Below, piece by piece: positions 15,543-25,709 of a DNA stretch of 64,000 nt (position 1 is the stretch's first letter; each line of letters opens with the position of its first letter). The stretch comes from Rhizobium sp. BT04 (GTDB lineage Bacteria > Pseudomonadota > Alphaproteobacteria > Rhizobiales > Rhizobiaceae), in assembly GCF_030053135.1 (NCBI RefSeq), contig NZ_CP125651.1:496001-560000 (forward strand). Direction: 5' to 3'. A program made the translations under genes and the position numbers. A model generated the notes under the pieces. That model made no database searches. It was given only the letters and a program-made list of their open reading frames with translations, and was not told the origin of the DNA.

Positions 15543-18152
15543 TTACCAGATGAACGATGGGTCCGGCCGGAACTCGAGGTGCACGGACTCGCCCGTGTAC
15601 CGCTCGAGCTTCTCGTTCAGCTTCTTTTCCGTCTCGTCGAGCTTCTTCACGCCGTTGGCCATATCCCACAGGCCGAGCGCCAGCCCGACGCCTGAGGCAA
15701 CGAGGCCGGTGACCAATCCGGCCGCGGCAAGGCCGGCTTTGGCGGCGTTGCTGAAGATGGTCATCACTTCGGGCGCCACGGTTCCGAGGCCTGAGAAGGC
15801 GCGGGACATGGCGTTGGTGAGATAGAGCATCGCCTCGGAGAAGCCGATGAGCGCGTTGCCGGTGCCGGCAATCCCGCCGATGATTTCGAGCGCGCCCTTG
15901 GCGCGATCGCCGGCCTTCATCGACCGCGATGCCGAGTAGAAACCGAGGCCGGCCATAGCGAGGCCGCCGGCCGCGCCGAGGATCTTGCCCGCCGCTTCCA
16001 TCGTCTTGGGCGAGAAGCTCATGGAGATGCCCTTGCCCCAACTGCCGGGCTCATTGCCGAAGGCGCTGAACGGCTTGCCGGCAACGTCGAGGTTCTTGCC
16101 CAGTCCTTCCATCGTCATGCCGACGATCTGCGTCGCCGAGCCGACCGCGGCCGCGATATCGGTCGACGTCCACTTGCCCACGCCCAGGCCGCGCGCCACC
16201 AGCACGCTCGACATGCTGAGCATCTGGACGGCATGGACGAGGCCGGCCTTGTACACCTCGGCATCGATGCCGGCGGGTGTCCGGGTCTGACGCGGCAGAT
16301 CGAGCGAATCCTTGAAGGAGAGGACCGCGTCGTCGAGCTTCATGCCGCCGCGCACCATACGCAAAACACCGTCGACGTCGCGTGCTATGTCCTGTGCCAG
16401 GTTCTGTTTCAGTGTCTCGCCGCCATCCGCCGGGCCGTTTTTGCTGATGAAATCCTGGGCGAACTGGTTTGCCAATTGGCTGATGGCGTCGTTCGTCGCG
16501 CCGGGCACGAAGGTGTCATCCGGCCCCGACAGCAGCGGCTGGAGATCAACGCCCCGGCCGTCGCCGATATAATGTTCCTTGATGAGGTTCGAGAAGGTGA
16601 CGTTCGCGGCGCCAAGATGCGCATCGATATAATCCTGAGGCAGGAGATCGACGAGCGTGTTGAGCTCGGAATAATAATCCTTCAGGGCGTCGTCGAAGCT
16701 CTTGCCGGCGCTGAGCGCCCGGTCGATCGCCTTGCCGCCGCCGATATCGATCAGATAGGCGTCTTCGATGTTGGTGAGCAGATCGGAATTCTCCGGGCGC
16801 TGCAGATATTCTTTCATGCCGCTGGCGAATATGTCCGAGAGATGCTGCTGCGTCGCAGGATCGGCCGTCAGCTTTTCGATCCGCGCGTCGAGGTCCTTGC
16901 CGACACGCTCGCCGTCGGGCACGCTGTCGCCATACTGGTTCATATAGCCGTTGAACTGCTGCTTGATCTCGATGAGATCGTAAAGCAGCGTCGCTTTCTG
17001 CTCCGGCGTCAGCTGGTCGAGATGGTCCATACTGTCGGGTGCGACGAATTCCCGGTTCACGTCCTTCACAGCGTCGCCGAGAATGCCGTATTTGAGTTCG
17101 TCGAGCTTCTTCAGCGTCGGCTCATAGGCGGTCGACGGAGCATAGCCACGCAGCACCTTGCTTTCCAGGATGTCGTTATCGTCGATCGGCCGCTCCACGA
17201 CCGGCTCGGTGGCATCCGAGCCCGACATGACAAGCTCCATTTTCTTGAGGCTCGATGTCAGATATTCGCTGTCGATATAGGGCAGGTCGAGAGCCTGGAT
17301 GGTCTTGCTCCAGCCATTGTCCTTGGTGCCGAACATGCGCTCGGCGATCCAGGCATCGCCACCGCTGCCTGCGAAGAAGCGAGCGCCCTCGGAGCCGTTG
17401 GCGGCGATCCCCTTGCCGGCCAGGCCGGTGCCGATCATGATCGCCGCCATGACGTCGTTGAACGAATAGCTGGCGAGATTGCTGGAGGGCAGCGGCGAGA
17501 GGTTCTTGTCCCATTCGGCATTGGCCGGCAGCTTCGAGACGAGGCTGGCGCCCATGACGAGCCCTTCGAGGGCGGTCTGCACCGCATGACGATAGCCCCA
17601 GACCTCCTTGCCGCCGGGTGCCGTCAATTGCGACGTCAGGCGCTCCAGAAGGCCGCCGAGGTCAGCCTGGCCGACCTCTCCCGCGCCGATCTTGTCGAGC
17701 AGCGGACCGAGAAGCGCCTTGACGTCGGCCTTGAACCTGTCGCGGACTTCGGCGCTGTCTCCCCCGTAAAACTGGTTGGCCATCGCCTGGATGGTCGGGT
17801 TGAACAGGTGAGTGATATTGTTGGGGACGGTGCTGCCGAACTCCGACGCCGCAACCTTCGTCAAGCCGTCCACGTCGATCTTGAGGTCGGCGGCCGGGCC
17901 GGTTTCAGTCGTGCTGGCCTTTGCATCAACCAGTATCGCGGAGCCGTCACTTTTGATCGGCCTAGACCCGACGAAACCCAAATGCGCGACGGAGATGTCG
18001 ATCGCCTGCCCGTCGCCGGTCGGAGCGATCTTGCGTATTTCGCTGGCGTCGATGGTTTTCGACGAGGCAGAACGGCCGGTCACGTCCTTCTGGCCAAGGT
18101 CCACGACCAGGGGGGCAACCTCTTTCGATCCGCTGCCAACGCGTTCCAACAT
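15543..18152 (-). CDS. Giant HrpK-type T3SS translocator/effector candidate, mosaic (869 aa)
   Basis: The ATG at 18152 has AGGAG 10 bases upstream; an in-frame ATG at 18182 is less likely. The protein contains no cysteine. The first 85 residues are unique. Residues from about 88 to 303 are almost identical to the module of the 947-residue neighbour. After them comes what looks like a complete family member: an N-terminal domain with LTPEQKATLLYDLIEIKQQF, a divergent module around DAISQLANQF, and a C-terminal Gly/Ala-rich hydrophobic region (GLAAAGLVTGLVASGVGLAL). So the protein appears to be an ordinary HrpK-type protein into which a block from its neighbour was inserted near the front. Function is inferred as for the other two. 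Confidence 0.62.
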   Translation of the reverse strand: MLERVGSGSKEVAPLVVDLGQKDVTGRSASSKTIDASEIRKIAPTGDGQAIDISVAHLGFVGSRPIKSDGSAILVDAKASTTETGPAADLKIDVDGLTKVAASEFGSTVPNNITHLFNPTIQAMANQFYGGDSAEVRDRFKADVKALLGPLLDKIGAGEVGQADLGGLLERLTSQLTAPGGKEVWGYRHAVQTALEGLVMGASLVSKLPANAEWDKNLSPLPSSNLASYSFNDVMAAIMIGTGLAGKGIAANGSEGARFFAGSGGDAWIAERMFGTKDNGWSKTIQALDLPYIDSEYLTSSLKKMELVMSGSDATEPVVERPIDDNDILESKVLRGYAPSTAYEPTLKKLDELKYGILGDAVKDVNREFVAPDSMDHLDQLTPEQKATLLYDLIEIKQQFNGYMNQYGDSVPDGERVGKDLDARIEKLTADPATQQHLSDIFASGMKEYLQRPENSDLLTNIEDAYLIDIGGGKAIDRALSAGKSFDDALKDYYSELNTLVDLLPQDYIDAHLGAANVTFSNLIKEHYIGDGRGVDLQPLLSGPDDTFVPGATNDAISQLANQFAQDFISKNGPADGGETLKQNLAQDIARDVDGVLRMVRGGMKLDDAVLSFKDSLDLPRQTRTPAGIDAEVYKAGLVHAVQMLSMSSVLVARGLGVGKWTSTDIAAAVGSATQIVGMTMEGLGKNLDVAGKPFSAFGNEPGSWGKGISMSFSPKTMEAAGKILGAAGGLAMAGLGFYSASRSMKAGDRAKGALEIIGGIAGTGNALIGFSEAMLYLTNAMSRAFSGLGTVAPEVMTIFSNAAKAGLAAAGLVTGLVASGVGLALGLWDMANGVKKLDETEKKLNEKLERYTGESVHLEFRPDPSFIW
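17244..17891. repeat. 648-bp duplicated block, copy 2
   Basis: This is the second copy of the block at 13541-14188, in the same orientation, 3.7 kb away. Homologous recombination between the copies would delete the intervening 3.7 kb and fuse the two giant genes in frame. Confidence 0.9.
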
Positions 18153-18369
18153 GATCTCATCACTCCTGATCGACGGCCACACGCGGCGGGTCCCGCTAGC
18201 CTCGTTAGGTCAGAAGTTTTTCAGTTATGTGACACGCTCGATGTATCCGGTGGCTTCAAGAATGAAGCGATCGATGCAACGGTTCATCAATCGCAAGGAA
18301 TGTTTGATGAAGCGCACTCCTAGCCGCGGGCTGAGCATTCATCGATCAAAAATTTCATCCCGCATTCCT

Positions 18370-18399
18370 GCGTCACGGAGCGCTGCGGGTCCGTGACGC
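18370..18399 (-). terminator. Hairpin after the first chemoreceptor gene
   Basis: A perfect 10-bp stem (GCGTCACGGA and its complement) with a 10-base loop lies 8 bp beyond the stop of the minus-strand chemoreceptor gene. No T-run follows. The remaining 18153-18369 holds only the upstream region of the giant gene. Confidence 0.5.
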
Positions 18400-18406
18400 G
18401 CCGGCA

Positions 18407-20446
18407 TCAGAACTCCTCCCATGAAGCGGCAGCGGCCGTAGCGGTTGCGGCGCGTCCGCCAAAGGCGCCGGCGAGCTTCTGACCGAGCGTGCGCGCCGGC
18501 GAGGCGACCGGTTTGCTTTGGGGGGTGACTGAGCGTGGCGCCATTTGGGCGGCATCCAGCTTGAAACGGGCGATCAGGCGGGCAAGATTGGCCGCCTCCT
18601 CCGCCAGCCGGTTCGTCGCGGCCGTGGATTCCTCGACCATCGCCGCGTTCTGCTGCGTTACCTGATCCATCTGATTGACGGCGGTGCTGACCTCGGAGAG
18701 GCCGGTCGACTGCTCTCTTGCGGCCGTTGCGATCGAACGCACATGCTCGTCGATCTTGATGACATGGTCCTGGATATTGCCGAGCGCTTCGCCCGTTGCC
18801 GTCACCAGCTTCACCCCGGAATGGACCTCGTCGCTGGAGCGGTTGATCAGCGCCTTGATGTCTTTGGCGGCATTGGCCGAACGCTGCGCCAGTTCGCGCA
18901 CCTCCTGGGCGACGACGGCGAAACCCTTGCCGGCCTCACCGGCCCGCGCCGCCTCGACGCCGGCGTTCAGCGCCAGAAGATTGGTCTGGAAGGCGATCTC
19001 GTCGATGACGCTGATGATCTTGCTGATCTCACCCGACGCCTGCTCGATCCGTCCCATGGCCGAAACGGCCTCGCTGACGACGGCGCTCGACTGCCCGGTG
19101 CTTCTCTTCGCCTCGTCGACCATATGGCTGGCTTCCGAGGCACGCTCGGTCGAGTGCTTCACCGCGACAGTAATCTCCTCCAAGGCGGAAGAGCTTTCCT
19201 CGAGCGAGGCCGCCTGCTGCTCGGTGCGCTGCGACAGATTTCCGGAGGCGATCCGCATCTCGCCGGCGCCGCCGTTGATAATGTCGACAGCCGCACGCAC
19301 CTCGCCGAGGACGGAGCGCAGATTGGTCATGGTCGCGTCGACATTTTGCTTGAGTTCGCCGAAAGCGCCCTGGAACTCGCCTTTCATGTCTTCGGTCAAA
19401 TCACCTTCGGCAAGCGCCGCAATCACACGGCAGGTCTCGGCGATGCCGCGGTCGACCGACGCAACGAGGGAGTTGACGCCCGTGGCCAAACTATTCAGGT
19501 CCTCGTAGCCGTATTCCGCGGCAGCGCGCCGCGTGAAGTCGCCGGCACCCGCGGCAGTAATGACCGCGTCGACGTTCTTCTGCATTTCGATGACCTTCAT
19601 CCGCTTGTCTGCGCCGGCGGCATCGAGTTCCCGTATCTTGATGCCATTCTGCTTGAAGACCTCGACAGCGCGGGCCATCTGGCCGATTTCGTCGCGCCGG
19701 TCGGCGAAGGGGATATTGACGTCATGATTACCGTGGGCGAGATCGTTCATGCTGCCGGTGAGCCGGCCGATCGGTTTTGCGATCACCCGGGCGCCAAACA
19801 TGGCAGTGGCGATGAGCGTGACGATGGCCAGCAGACCCATGCCAAGATTGAAGAATAGAACGAGAGCAGCGGTCGCATCCGCCTCTTCCCCGGCCTTTGT
19901 CGCCATCGCCTTTGCCGATTCCACCCCTTCATCGATCAGCTTGGATGCCTCATCCGAAATGGCCGGCAGCTTTGCCTGAGCGTTTTTCTCCTTTGCATCG
20001 AGAGACGGATCACCGGCTTTGAGGGAAACCTTTGCCTTCGCAATTTCGACCATGTCGTTGGTTGCAGCAAAAAGGCTCTCGGCCAGCGTTTTGAGCTTGA
20101 CGATACGGTCCCGGTTGACCGGCAATCGCAGTCCGTCCATGGCCTCGTCCAGATATTTGATGACAAAGTGATGGCGAGCGGCGAGGTAATCGGCAGCCTT
20201 GGCAATCTCGTCGGCGGAAGTGGCGAGACGCAGATCACGCACGCCGATCTGCATATCGCGCCATGAAGCCTTGGCATCGACCAGATCGCGGGAAACGATC
20301 AACTGGTCTCCCTCATATTTCGCGCGTTCATGAACGAGATGGCCACCCTGCCAGCTGGTGATGAGCATAACCGCCACCAGGAAAATGCCGATGCCGGAAA
20401 GAATGGCCTGTTTGGTGCTGATGCGCGAAAAGATGCTTGCGGGCAT
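18407..20446 (-). CDS. Methyl-accepting chemotaxis protein
   Basis: The 679-residue receptor starts at the ATG at 20446, which has AGGA 8 bases upstream; an in-frame start 24 bp earlier lacks this. It has a short cytoplasmic start, a first membrane helix, a periplasmic helical-bundle sensor of about 160 residues, a second membrane helix ([20 protein letters not shown]), two HAMP-like linkers, and the methyl-accepting signalling domain with the hairpin tip [20 protein letters not shown]. It ends in SWEEF, close to the C-terminal pentapeptide that tethers CheR in some receptors. The ligand is unknown. It stands alone between the T3SS and sugar clusters. Confidence 0.93.
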   Translation of the reverse strand: MPASIFSRISTKQAILSGIGIFLVAVMLITSWQGGHLVHERAKYEGDQLIVSRDLVDAKASWRDMQIGVRDLRLATSADEIAKAADYLAARHHFVIKYLDEAMDGLRLPVNRDRIVKLKTLAESLFAATNDMVEIAKAKVSLKAGDPSLDAKEKNAQAKLPAISDEASKLIDEGVESAKAMATKAGEEADATAALVLFFNLGMGLLAIVTLIATAMFGARVIAKPIGRLTGSMNDLAHGNHDVNIPFADRRDEIGQMARAVEVFKQNGIKIRELDAAGADKRMKVIEMQKNVDAVITAAGAGDFTRRAAAEYGYEDLNSLATGVNSLVASVDRGIAETCRVIAALAEGDLTEDMKGEFQGAFGELKQNVDATMTNLRSVLGEVRAAVDIINGGAGEMRIASGNLSQRTEQQAASLEESSSALEEITVAVKHSTERASEASHMVDEAKRSTGQSSAVVSEAVSAMGRIEQASGEISKIISVIDEIAFQTNLLALNAGVEAARAGEAGKGFAVVAQEVRELAQRSANAAKDIKALINRSSDEVHSGVKLVTATGEALGNIQDHVIKIDEHVRSIATAAREQSTGLSEVSTAVNQMDQVTQQNAAMVEESTAATNRLAEEAANLARLIARFKLDAAQMAPRSVTPQSKPVASPARTLGQKLAGAFGGRAATATAAAASWEEF

Positions 20447-20796
20447 GTGTCGGTTCCTGCGTCGCGGCAACAGGAGTCCTCATATCCCCTGCTGGCCATC
20501 GGAATGGGTGATCGACTTCATTCGACCGCCGTCTACGCGCCCGGTCTTTTCGAAGCCCCTTCGCTCTCGAAGGGAAAAAATCGCCATGGCTCGGCTCACT
20601 AAGGTTCGATAAAGATCTAATAAAAAGTTCAACTTTCGCCGGCCCGGAACTTGGATGCGCGATTGGGATAGCGGGAACCGGAAGTGGATATGGCAAACGA
20701 CCAGCTCCGCTTGCAGAGGCTAGTTCGGGTTGCAACGGCAATTGGGCGGATCACTCCGCGGCATCGAGGCGACGAGCCCTTTGCCAGACGAAAGCA

Positions 20797-23700
20797 TCAG
20801 CCCTTCTGCAGCTTCCAGGTCCTGACCTCGAAGGGCATGATGTCGGCAGGACCTTTCCGCTCCATAGGCTCTTCGAGAATGTTGAGTGGCTGCGATGCTG
20901 CCCATCCGGACGGCAAGGCAAGGGATAGGCGACCGCGCCGGCCCGCAGGTTCGTAGAGACGCAGGATGAGGCCGTCCCCCTCTTCCGCAGGCTTCAGCCC
21001 GGAGAAAGCGACGGGAGTGCCGTCGACGGCAAGCGGCGCGAAACTGCCCGCGGAGAGGCCCTTGGCTTCCGCCGCGAGAAGCGGCTGATTGAGATCGATC
21101 GCCTCATCGAGCACGCCCCCTTCATGCCAGGCGCCGTCATGCGGCATCAGCGCATAGGTGAAGCTCTGCTCGCCCTCGTCGGCCAGCGGATCCGGATAGA
21201 TCGGCCCGCGCACCAGGCTCATGCCGATCACGTTGCCGCGGGCGCTATGGCCGTATTTGGCATTGTTGAGCAGCGCCACGCCGAAACCCGGCTCGCTGAT
21301 ATCGACGAAACGATGGGCGACCGCCTCGAACATGGCCTGCTCCCAGGAGGTATTCGTGTGCGTTGCCCGCTCGACGACACCGAAGGCGCATTCGAACGTC
21401 GCCTTTCGGGCTCGCACCTCGACCGGGTTCAGGGTCCGCAGCAGGGTGCGGCGGTCATGCCAGTCGATCGTCGTTTCGATGTCGAGCCGGCGGGCGTTGG
21501 CCGTCAGCACATAAATCTGGGTGACGCTCGAATTCCGGTAACGATGGACGACACGGATCGCCGCGCGGTGCGGACCGCTTTCGACGAGGGAGATGCCCTC
21601 CGGCGCCTCGAGACGGACGGCCTTTTCGGGATAATCCGCATCGATATCCCAAGCGTCCCAATTACGCGGCTTGTCGGCCGGATAGACCCAGAGTTGGTTT
21701 GCCGAACCGTCGACCGCTTCGCGGCCCGTTGCCTTGTGGATGAGGCTCGCAACCGTCCCGTCCTTGCCGATGACCACAATGAGATGATCGTTTTCGAGGC
21801 GATCGGGGCTGGCCTTCAGCCCACCCGCCGGCTGGAGCGCGTGCCTGTCGAAGACGGCAACGGACAAAGGGGCGACGATATCGGCGGCCGAAACGACCGT
21901 GCCGTCGGCCAGTGTGGCGCTCACCGCCCGCCGCGCAAGCGACGGATTGACGACGACGAGCGCATCGCCGACCCCGCCCTTCGGCAGATGGACCGACAGC
22001 GCCTGCAAGGCCTTTGCCTGTTCGTCCCTCGCGTGGTCTATGACGCCGTCGAGCTCCTGCTCCGCATCCTGATAAACCTCGCGGATGCTCGAGCCCGGCA
22101 GGATGTCGTGGAACTCGTTCTTCAGCACCACGCGCCAATCCGCTTCGAGGCTTTTCGGCTTTTCGGCACCCAGCATGTGGGCAAGCGAAGCGAGCGTCTC
22201 GGCGGTGATCAGGGCACGTTCGGCGTGGCGGTGCTTGCGTTTGACGCCGCTTTGGGTCGTCAGCGTGGCGCGGTGCAATTCGAGATAGATTTCGCCGTCC
22301 CAGACCGGAAGGTTCTTTTCCCCAGCGGTCTGGTGCGCCTGCTCGTAGAAGCTTTTGACGGTGCCCCAGCGCGCCTGCGGGATCGCCGGGAAATCGCGCA
22401 GCTGCACTTCGCGCTCCACCATTTCAGGCGTCACGCCGCCGCCGCCGTCACCGTAGCCGACGGCCAGAAGCGAGGTATCGTGTTGCACCTTGCCGCGGAA
22501 ATTCTTCCATGTCGGCACATAGCAGTCGGCCCGAACGAAGCCGTTATATCCCTGCATCGGATTGTCGAACGTGTGGGTCAGCACCCGGCTGCCGTCGAGG
22601 CCCTTCCACCAGAAGAGGTCGGAGGGAATATGATTGGTTTCGCTCCAGTTGACCTTGATGGTGAAGAAGCTGTCGATGCCGCCCTGCCTCAGGATCTGCG
22701 GCAGGGCGCCGGAGAAACCGAAGCAATCCGGCAGCCAGCAGACCGTATGGCGCGTGCCGAAGGTCTTTTCGAAATAACGCTGGCCGTAGAGAACTTGGCG
22801 GGCGAGGCTTTCGCCGGTCGGCATGTTGGTGTCGGGCTCCACCCACATGCCGCCGACGGTTTCCCACTTTCCTTCCGCGACCTTCTCCTTGATGCGTTCG
22901 AGAAGCTCCGGATCTTCCTCTTCCATCTGCGCATAATAATGGGCGGTCGACTGGTTGAAACGGAAATCGTCGGAGCGCTCCATCAGCGAGAGCGCCGTGT
23001 TGAAGGTGCGCCGCATCTTCCGCCGCGTCTCGCGGTAGGGCCAGAGCCAGGCGAGATCGATATGCGCATGACCGGTCAGCAGCAGTTCGCCATTCGGGGG
23101 AAAACGCTTCTGCAGCTCCTTCAGCCGCGCCGTCAGAACCTCGAAAGCCGACGCCGCCGAGGCGCTCTGCTCATCGCTCAGTCCCGCCGGGTTAGCTTCA
23201 AGCTCCGGCAGCTCCCAGATCTTCTGCTGCATGACCGCGTCAGAGGTGCGCGAGACATAAGCCGCCGTATCCGACGGCCAATCCAGGCTGCGCAACGCGT
23301 GTTCTGCGGCATGCATGAGATGCGGCACGACTTCATGCTCGCCAAGCACGTCGATTGCCTCGGCGACCTGCTTCAACAGAAGATGCAGGCGATGGGCCGG
23401 GCCGTCGAGCCAGATAAACCGGGCCTTGTTCAACCTCGGCGCCCGGTTCGGTTCGCCGAACGGAAAACGGGCAACGCTTTCCGTCGCGATCGAAAAGCGG
23501 CGGCCTTTCAGCGGAAATTCCTGGTGATAGGGATCAAGGCCGAATGTCTCCGTCTCTCCGTCGGGATAGCTTAGCGTGATCAGGCTCTCGCCGCCGAGGT
23601 CGAGTTGCAGCCGGATATCTTCGAGCGGCCAGCCCTCCGGCGCCTCGGCGCTTACGGCAAAATGCACCACGCCCTGGCGATGCGGCCAATCCTGATGATG

Positions 23701-23823
23701 GCCGATCGGCTCACCCTCAAACGTCCAGCCATCGATCGCGGCGCTGTGCCGATCCCGCCAATGCGCCAGCTCGGCAATACGGACTTTCAGGCGATCGAGG
23801 CGTTGAGTAATGGTCAGAGGCAT
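20797..23823 (-). CDS. GH38 alpha-mannosidase
   Basis: The protein has 1008 residues, the normal size of bacterial class II alpha-mannosidases. An N-terminal beta domain is followed by the GH38 catalytic domain with GHAHIDLAWLWP (about 248-259, His and Asp zinc ligands) and WLPDCFGFSG (about 361-370, the nucleophile Asp), then the C-terminal beta domains. There is no signal peptide, so it acts in the cytoplasm on imported mannosides. It is transcribed away from the lipoprotein and ROK genes, under a promoter copied almost exactly in front of the transporter operon at 27.1 kb. About 350 bp between this gene and the chemoreceptor (20447-20796) contain no gene, only the upstream region of the chemoreceptor. 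Confidence 0.93.
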   Translation of the reverse strand: MPLTITQRLDRLKVRIAELAHWRDRHSAAIDGWTFEGEPIGHHQDWPHRQGVVHFAVSAEAPEGWPLEDIRLQLDLGGESLITLSYPDGETETFGLDPYHQEFPLKGRRFSIATESVARFPFGEPNRAPRLNKARFIWLDGPAHRLHLLLKQVAEAIDVLGEHEVVPHLMHAAEHALRSLDWPSDTAAYVSRTSDAVMQQKIWELPELEANPAGLSDEQSASAASAFEVLTARLKELQKRFPPNGELLLTGHAHIDLAWLWPYRETRRKMRRTFNTALSLMERSDDFRFNQSTAHYYAQMEEEDPELLERIKEKVAEGKWETVGGMWVEPDTNMPTGESLARQVLYGQRYFEKTFGTRHTVCWLPDCFGFSGALPQILRQGGIDSFFTIKVNWSETNHIPSDLFWWKGLDGSRVLTHTFDNPMQGYNGFVRADCYVPTWKNFRGKVQHDTSLLAVGYGDGGGGVTPEMVEREVQLRDFPAIPQARWGTVKSFYEQAHQTAGEKNLPVWDGEIYLELHRATLTTQSGVKRKHRHAERALITAETLASLAHMLGAEKPKSLEADWRVVLKNEFHDILPGSSIREVYQDAEQELDGVIDHARDEQAKALQALSVHLPKGGVGDALVVVNPSLARRAVSATLADGTVVSAADIVAPLSVAVFDRHALQPAGGLKASPDRLENDHLIVVIGKDGTVASLIHKATGREAVDGSANQLWVYPADKPRNWDAWDIDADYPEKAVRLEAPEGISLVESGPHRAAIRVVHRYRNSSVTQIYVLTANARRLDIETTIDWHDRRTLLRTLNPVEVRARKATFECAFGVVERATHTNTSWEQAMFEAVAHRFVDISEPGFGVALLNNAKYGHSARGNVIGMSLVRGPIYPDPLADEGEQSFTYALMPHDGAWHEGGVLDEAIDLNQPLLAAEAKGLSAGSFAPLAVDGTPVAFSGLKPAEEGDGLILRLYEPAGRRGRLSLALPSGWAASQPLNILEEPMERKGPADIMPFEVRTWKLQKG

Positions 23824-23943
23824 GGCTTATCCTGTTGAAAAATCGGCGGCGAACGATCCGGAGTCATGGCTTTGGGAGATGAAGATGGTGCGACGGATAT
23901 CGCGAATTGCCGGCCCCTCCTCCCAGCGAGTCCAACCAGCCCT

Positions 23944-23974
23944 TTAGATTAAGTAACTTTGATTTGTCGTCAAG
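23944..23974 (-). promoter_or_regulatory. Promoter/operator of the mannosidase gene, copy 1 of a shared element
   Basis: Read on the minus strand, this is TTGACG, 17 bases, AATCTA, with AATCAAAGTTACTTAATC across the spacer. It matches 27024-27054 at 28 of 31 positions. It lies about 120 bp upstream of the mannosidase ATG. The AT-rich core has an AAGTTACTT near-palindrome, suitable for a dimeric repressor such as a ROK protein. The rest of 23824-24162 shows nothing else recognisable. Confidence 0.7.
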
Positions 23975-24162
23975 TCTGCACGGTATCCATTCGTTCGGCA
24001 TGCAGATGTCATATCCCATTGCGCAATCGAAGCCCGCGACAAGGCTCCCAGGAAATAACGGAATCTTGATCGACGACGACAGTTACCGGATGCCGAACCG
24101 GCCCTACTTGCCCGGCAATGACGCTGAAATCGCTGCCCCTGGCGAGCGATGGGGAGGGTGGG

Positions 24163-24351
24163 ATGCTTCGGATTCGCAAATTATTGGCAGCGGTCACAGC
24201 CGTTATCGTGATTGCCGTATCGTCGTCATCCTGCACGACGACCTCGAATGACTCGATGCAAACCGGATCGGTTGGATACACCGGCGCCGACTTTTCACTC
24301 AGACCTGCCTGCCGTGATGGATTCGGCAACGATCATCCTTGCAGCTATTAG
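24163..24351 (+). CDS. Small lipoprotein of unknown function
   Basis: The 62-residue product begins MLRIRKLLAAVTAVIVIAVS and continues with a lipobox-like SSSC, then a short polar mature part with two further cysteines (RPACRDGFGNDHPC). A GGAGGG ribosome site lies 6 bases before the ATG, better than for the longer in-frame start at 24118. Similar tiny lipoproteins are common in rhizobia. Nothing links it to sugar use except position. Confidence 0.6.
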   Translation: MLRIRKLLAAVTAVIVIAVSSSSCTTTSNDSMQTGSVGYTGADFSLRPACRDGFGNDHPCSY

Positions 24352-24558
24352 CGATCGATGGAGCGAAGCTCCGATTGCCGTGTCGTTTCGACGATTTGTT
24401 GCCGCGTTTGCGACATCGCCCGCCGCGCTTCGTCAGCGCCGTAATGGCCCTGTCCCGATTGATATGATGTTCGGCCCAAAAAGCGGCTGCCAAGTCCGGC
24501 TTTCCCATAGCCCGCGGATGAAGTACACAATCGCGATGGTGCTCTAGGAAAGACGGTC

Positions 24559-25698
24559 ATGCGGTATCTTCGGTCAGGGCCGCGTCGGCTTTACACCCAG
24601 GAGATGGGCGGTCCGCGCGCCAAAACGGTGGGTCTGAGGTCGGGGGAAATCGCCGACCGGAATATTCGCGTCATCCTGGAAGCGATCCGCCGGCATGGAC
24701 CTCTGACCCGGACCGAGCTTGGGCGGCATAGCGGGCTGACCGGGCCCGGCATTACCAATATTCTGCGGCGGCTGGCGGAGGAGAAACTCGTCACGTCAAA
24801 CCGCCGCAATGGGCTCGGGGGTGGCGCAACCGCCACCGAATTCGCGCTTCGGCCGGAGGGTGCCTTCTCGGTCGGGGTCAAGCTTCGCCAGAGGCGTGGC
24901 GAGATGGTGCTCATCGATCTCAGCGGCCAGGTGCATGACCGGGTCTATTTCGGCCTGGATCCAGCAGACAAGGTCGCGCTGGTGCATGCGGCCGTCAGAG
25001 AGATGGTCGATCGCCACGCGACATTGCCGATCATCGGGCTCGGCATCGCCGCCAGCGATTGGACGGACGATCAAAGCGATCAAATCGCCGCGATGTCGAC
25101 GATCGCTCGTCCCTATGTCGAAAACGAGTGTACCGCGGGCCTTCTCGCCGAGCGCACGATCGGCAGGGCCATGCGGGAAGGCGGACTGGCGATGATCATC
25201 ATCGATGACGACGTCCAAGCCGGCTTTCTCATTCGGGGCGTACCCTATTCCGGCGTGCATGGCCGGGCGGGCAGCATCGGCGAAATGCTGACCGGCCCCG
25301 ACAATGTCCAACTGAACACGGTCGTCGGTTTCGAGGCCCTGCGGTCGCGGATCGGTGAGGACGAATTCATCCGGCTGCTGCAAGGCCAGCAGGTCTCCTC
25401 CCCGTCGCTGTCGCAATGGATAAGGGACGCTGCGGGCCATCTGCTCGACCCGATCATCGCCATGGCCGGCTTCCTTGCCCCGAGCGTCGTCATGATCGGC
25501 AGCGATCTGCCGCAGGGCGTGATCGAAGCGCTCATCCATCAACTCTCCATCGAGCGGCGCGACACCTCGACGAGACCGTTGCTGACACCCTGGATTTCGC
25601 CGATGAAGCCGGCAAGCTTCAGCGGCGGCGGCGTGGCGCTCGGTGCCGCCCTCCTGCCCTTCCTCAACACCCTGCTGCTGCCGCCGGCTTCGGCGTGA
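24559..25698 (+). CDS. ROK-family transcriptional regulator
   Basis: The 379-residue protein has an N-terminal winged helix (RNIRVILEAIRRHGPLTRTE, LGRHSGLTGPGITNILRRL) and a C-terminal ROK sugar-kinase-like domain (GLGIAASDWTDDQ, VHGRAGSIGEML). ROK regulators bind sugars and repress or activate carbohydrate operons. The nearby mannosidase, dehydrogenase and ABC transporter suggest that these are its targets. A start inside the frame, for example at MGGPRAKTVG (24604), is also possible. It ends 11 bp from the convergent dehydrogenase gene. Confidence 0.88.
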   Translation: MRYLRSGPRRLYTQEMGGPRAKTVGLRSGEIADRNIRVILEAIRRHGPLTRTELGRHSGLTGPGITNILRRLAEEKLVTSNRRNGLGGGATATEFALRPEGAFSVGVKLRQRRGEMVLIDLSGQVHDRVYFGLDPADKVALVHAAVREMVDRHATLPIIGLGIAASDWTDDQSDQIAAMSTIARPYVENECTAGLLAERTIGRAMREGGLAMIIIDDDVQAGFLIRGVPYSGVHGRAGSIGEMLTGPDNVQLNTVVGFEALRSRIGEDEFIRLLQGQQVSSPSLSQWIRDAAGHLLDPIIAMAGFLAPSVVMIGSDLPQGVIEALIHQLSIERRDTSTRPLLTPWISPMKPASFSGGGVALGAALLPFLNTLLLPPASA

Positions 25699-25709
25699 TG
25701 CATGCCAGC

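Noticed and set aside
16233..18323. 696-codon open frame on the + strand opposite the mosaic giant gene
   Set aside because: Same reason: the strand with HrpK-type modules is the coding one, and the duplicated block only carries the shadow along.
21124..23574. 816-codon open frame opposite the mannosidase
   Set aside because: The minus strand encodes all GH38 motifs; the + strand translation is Arg/His-rich and resembles no family.
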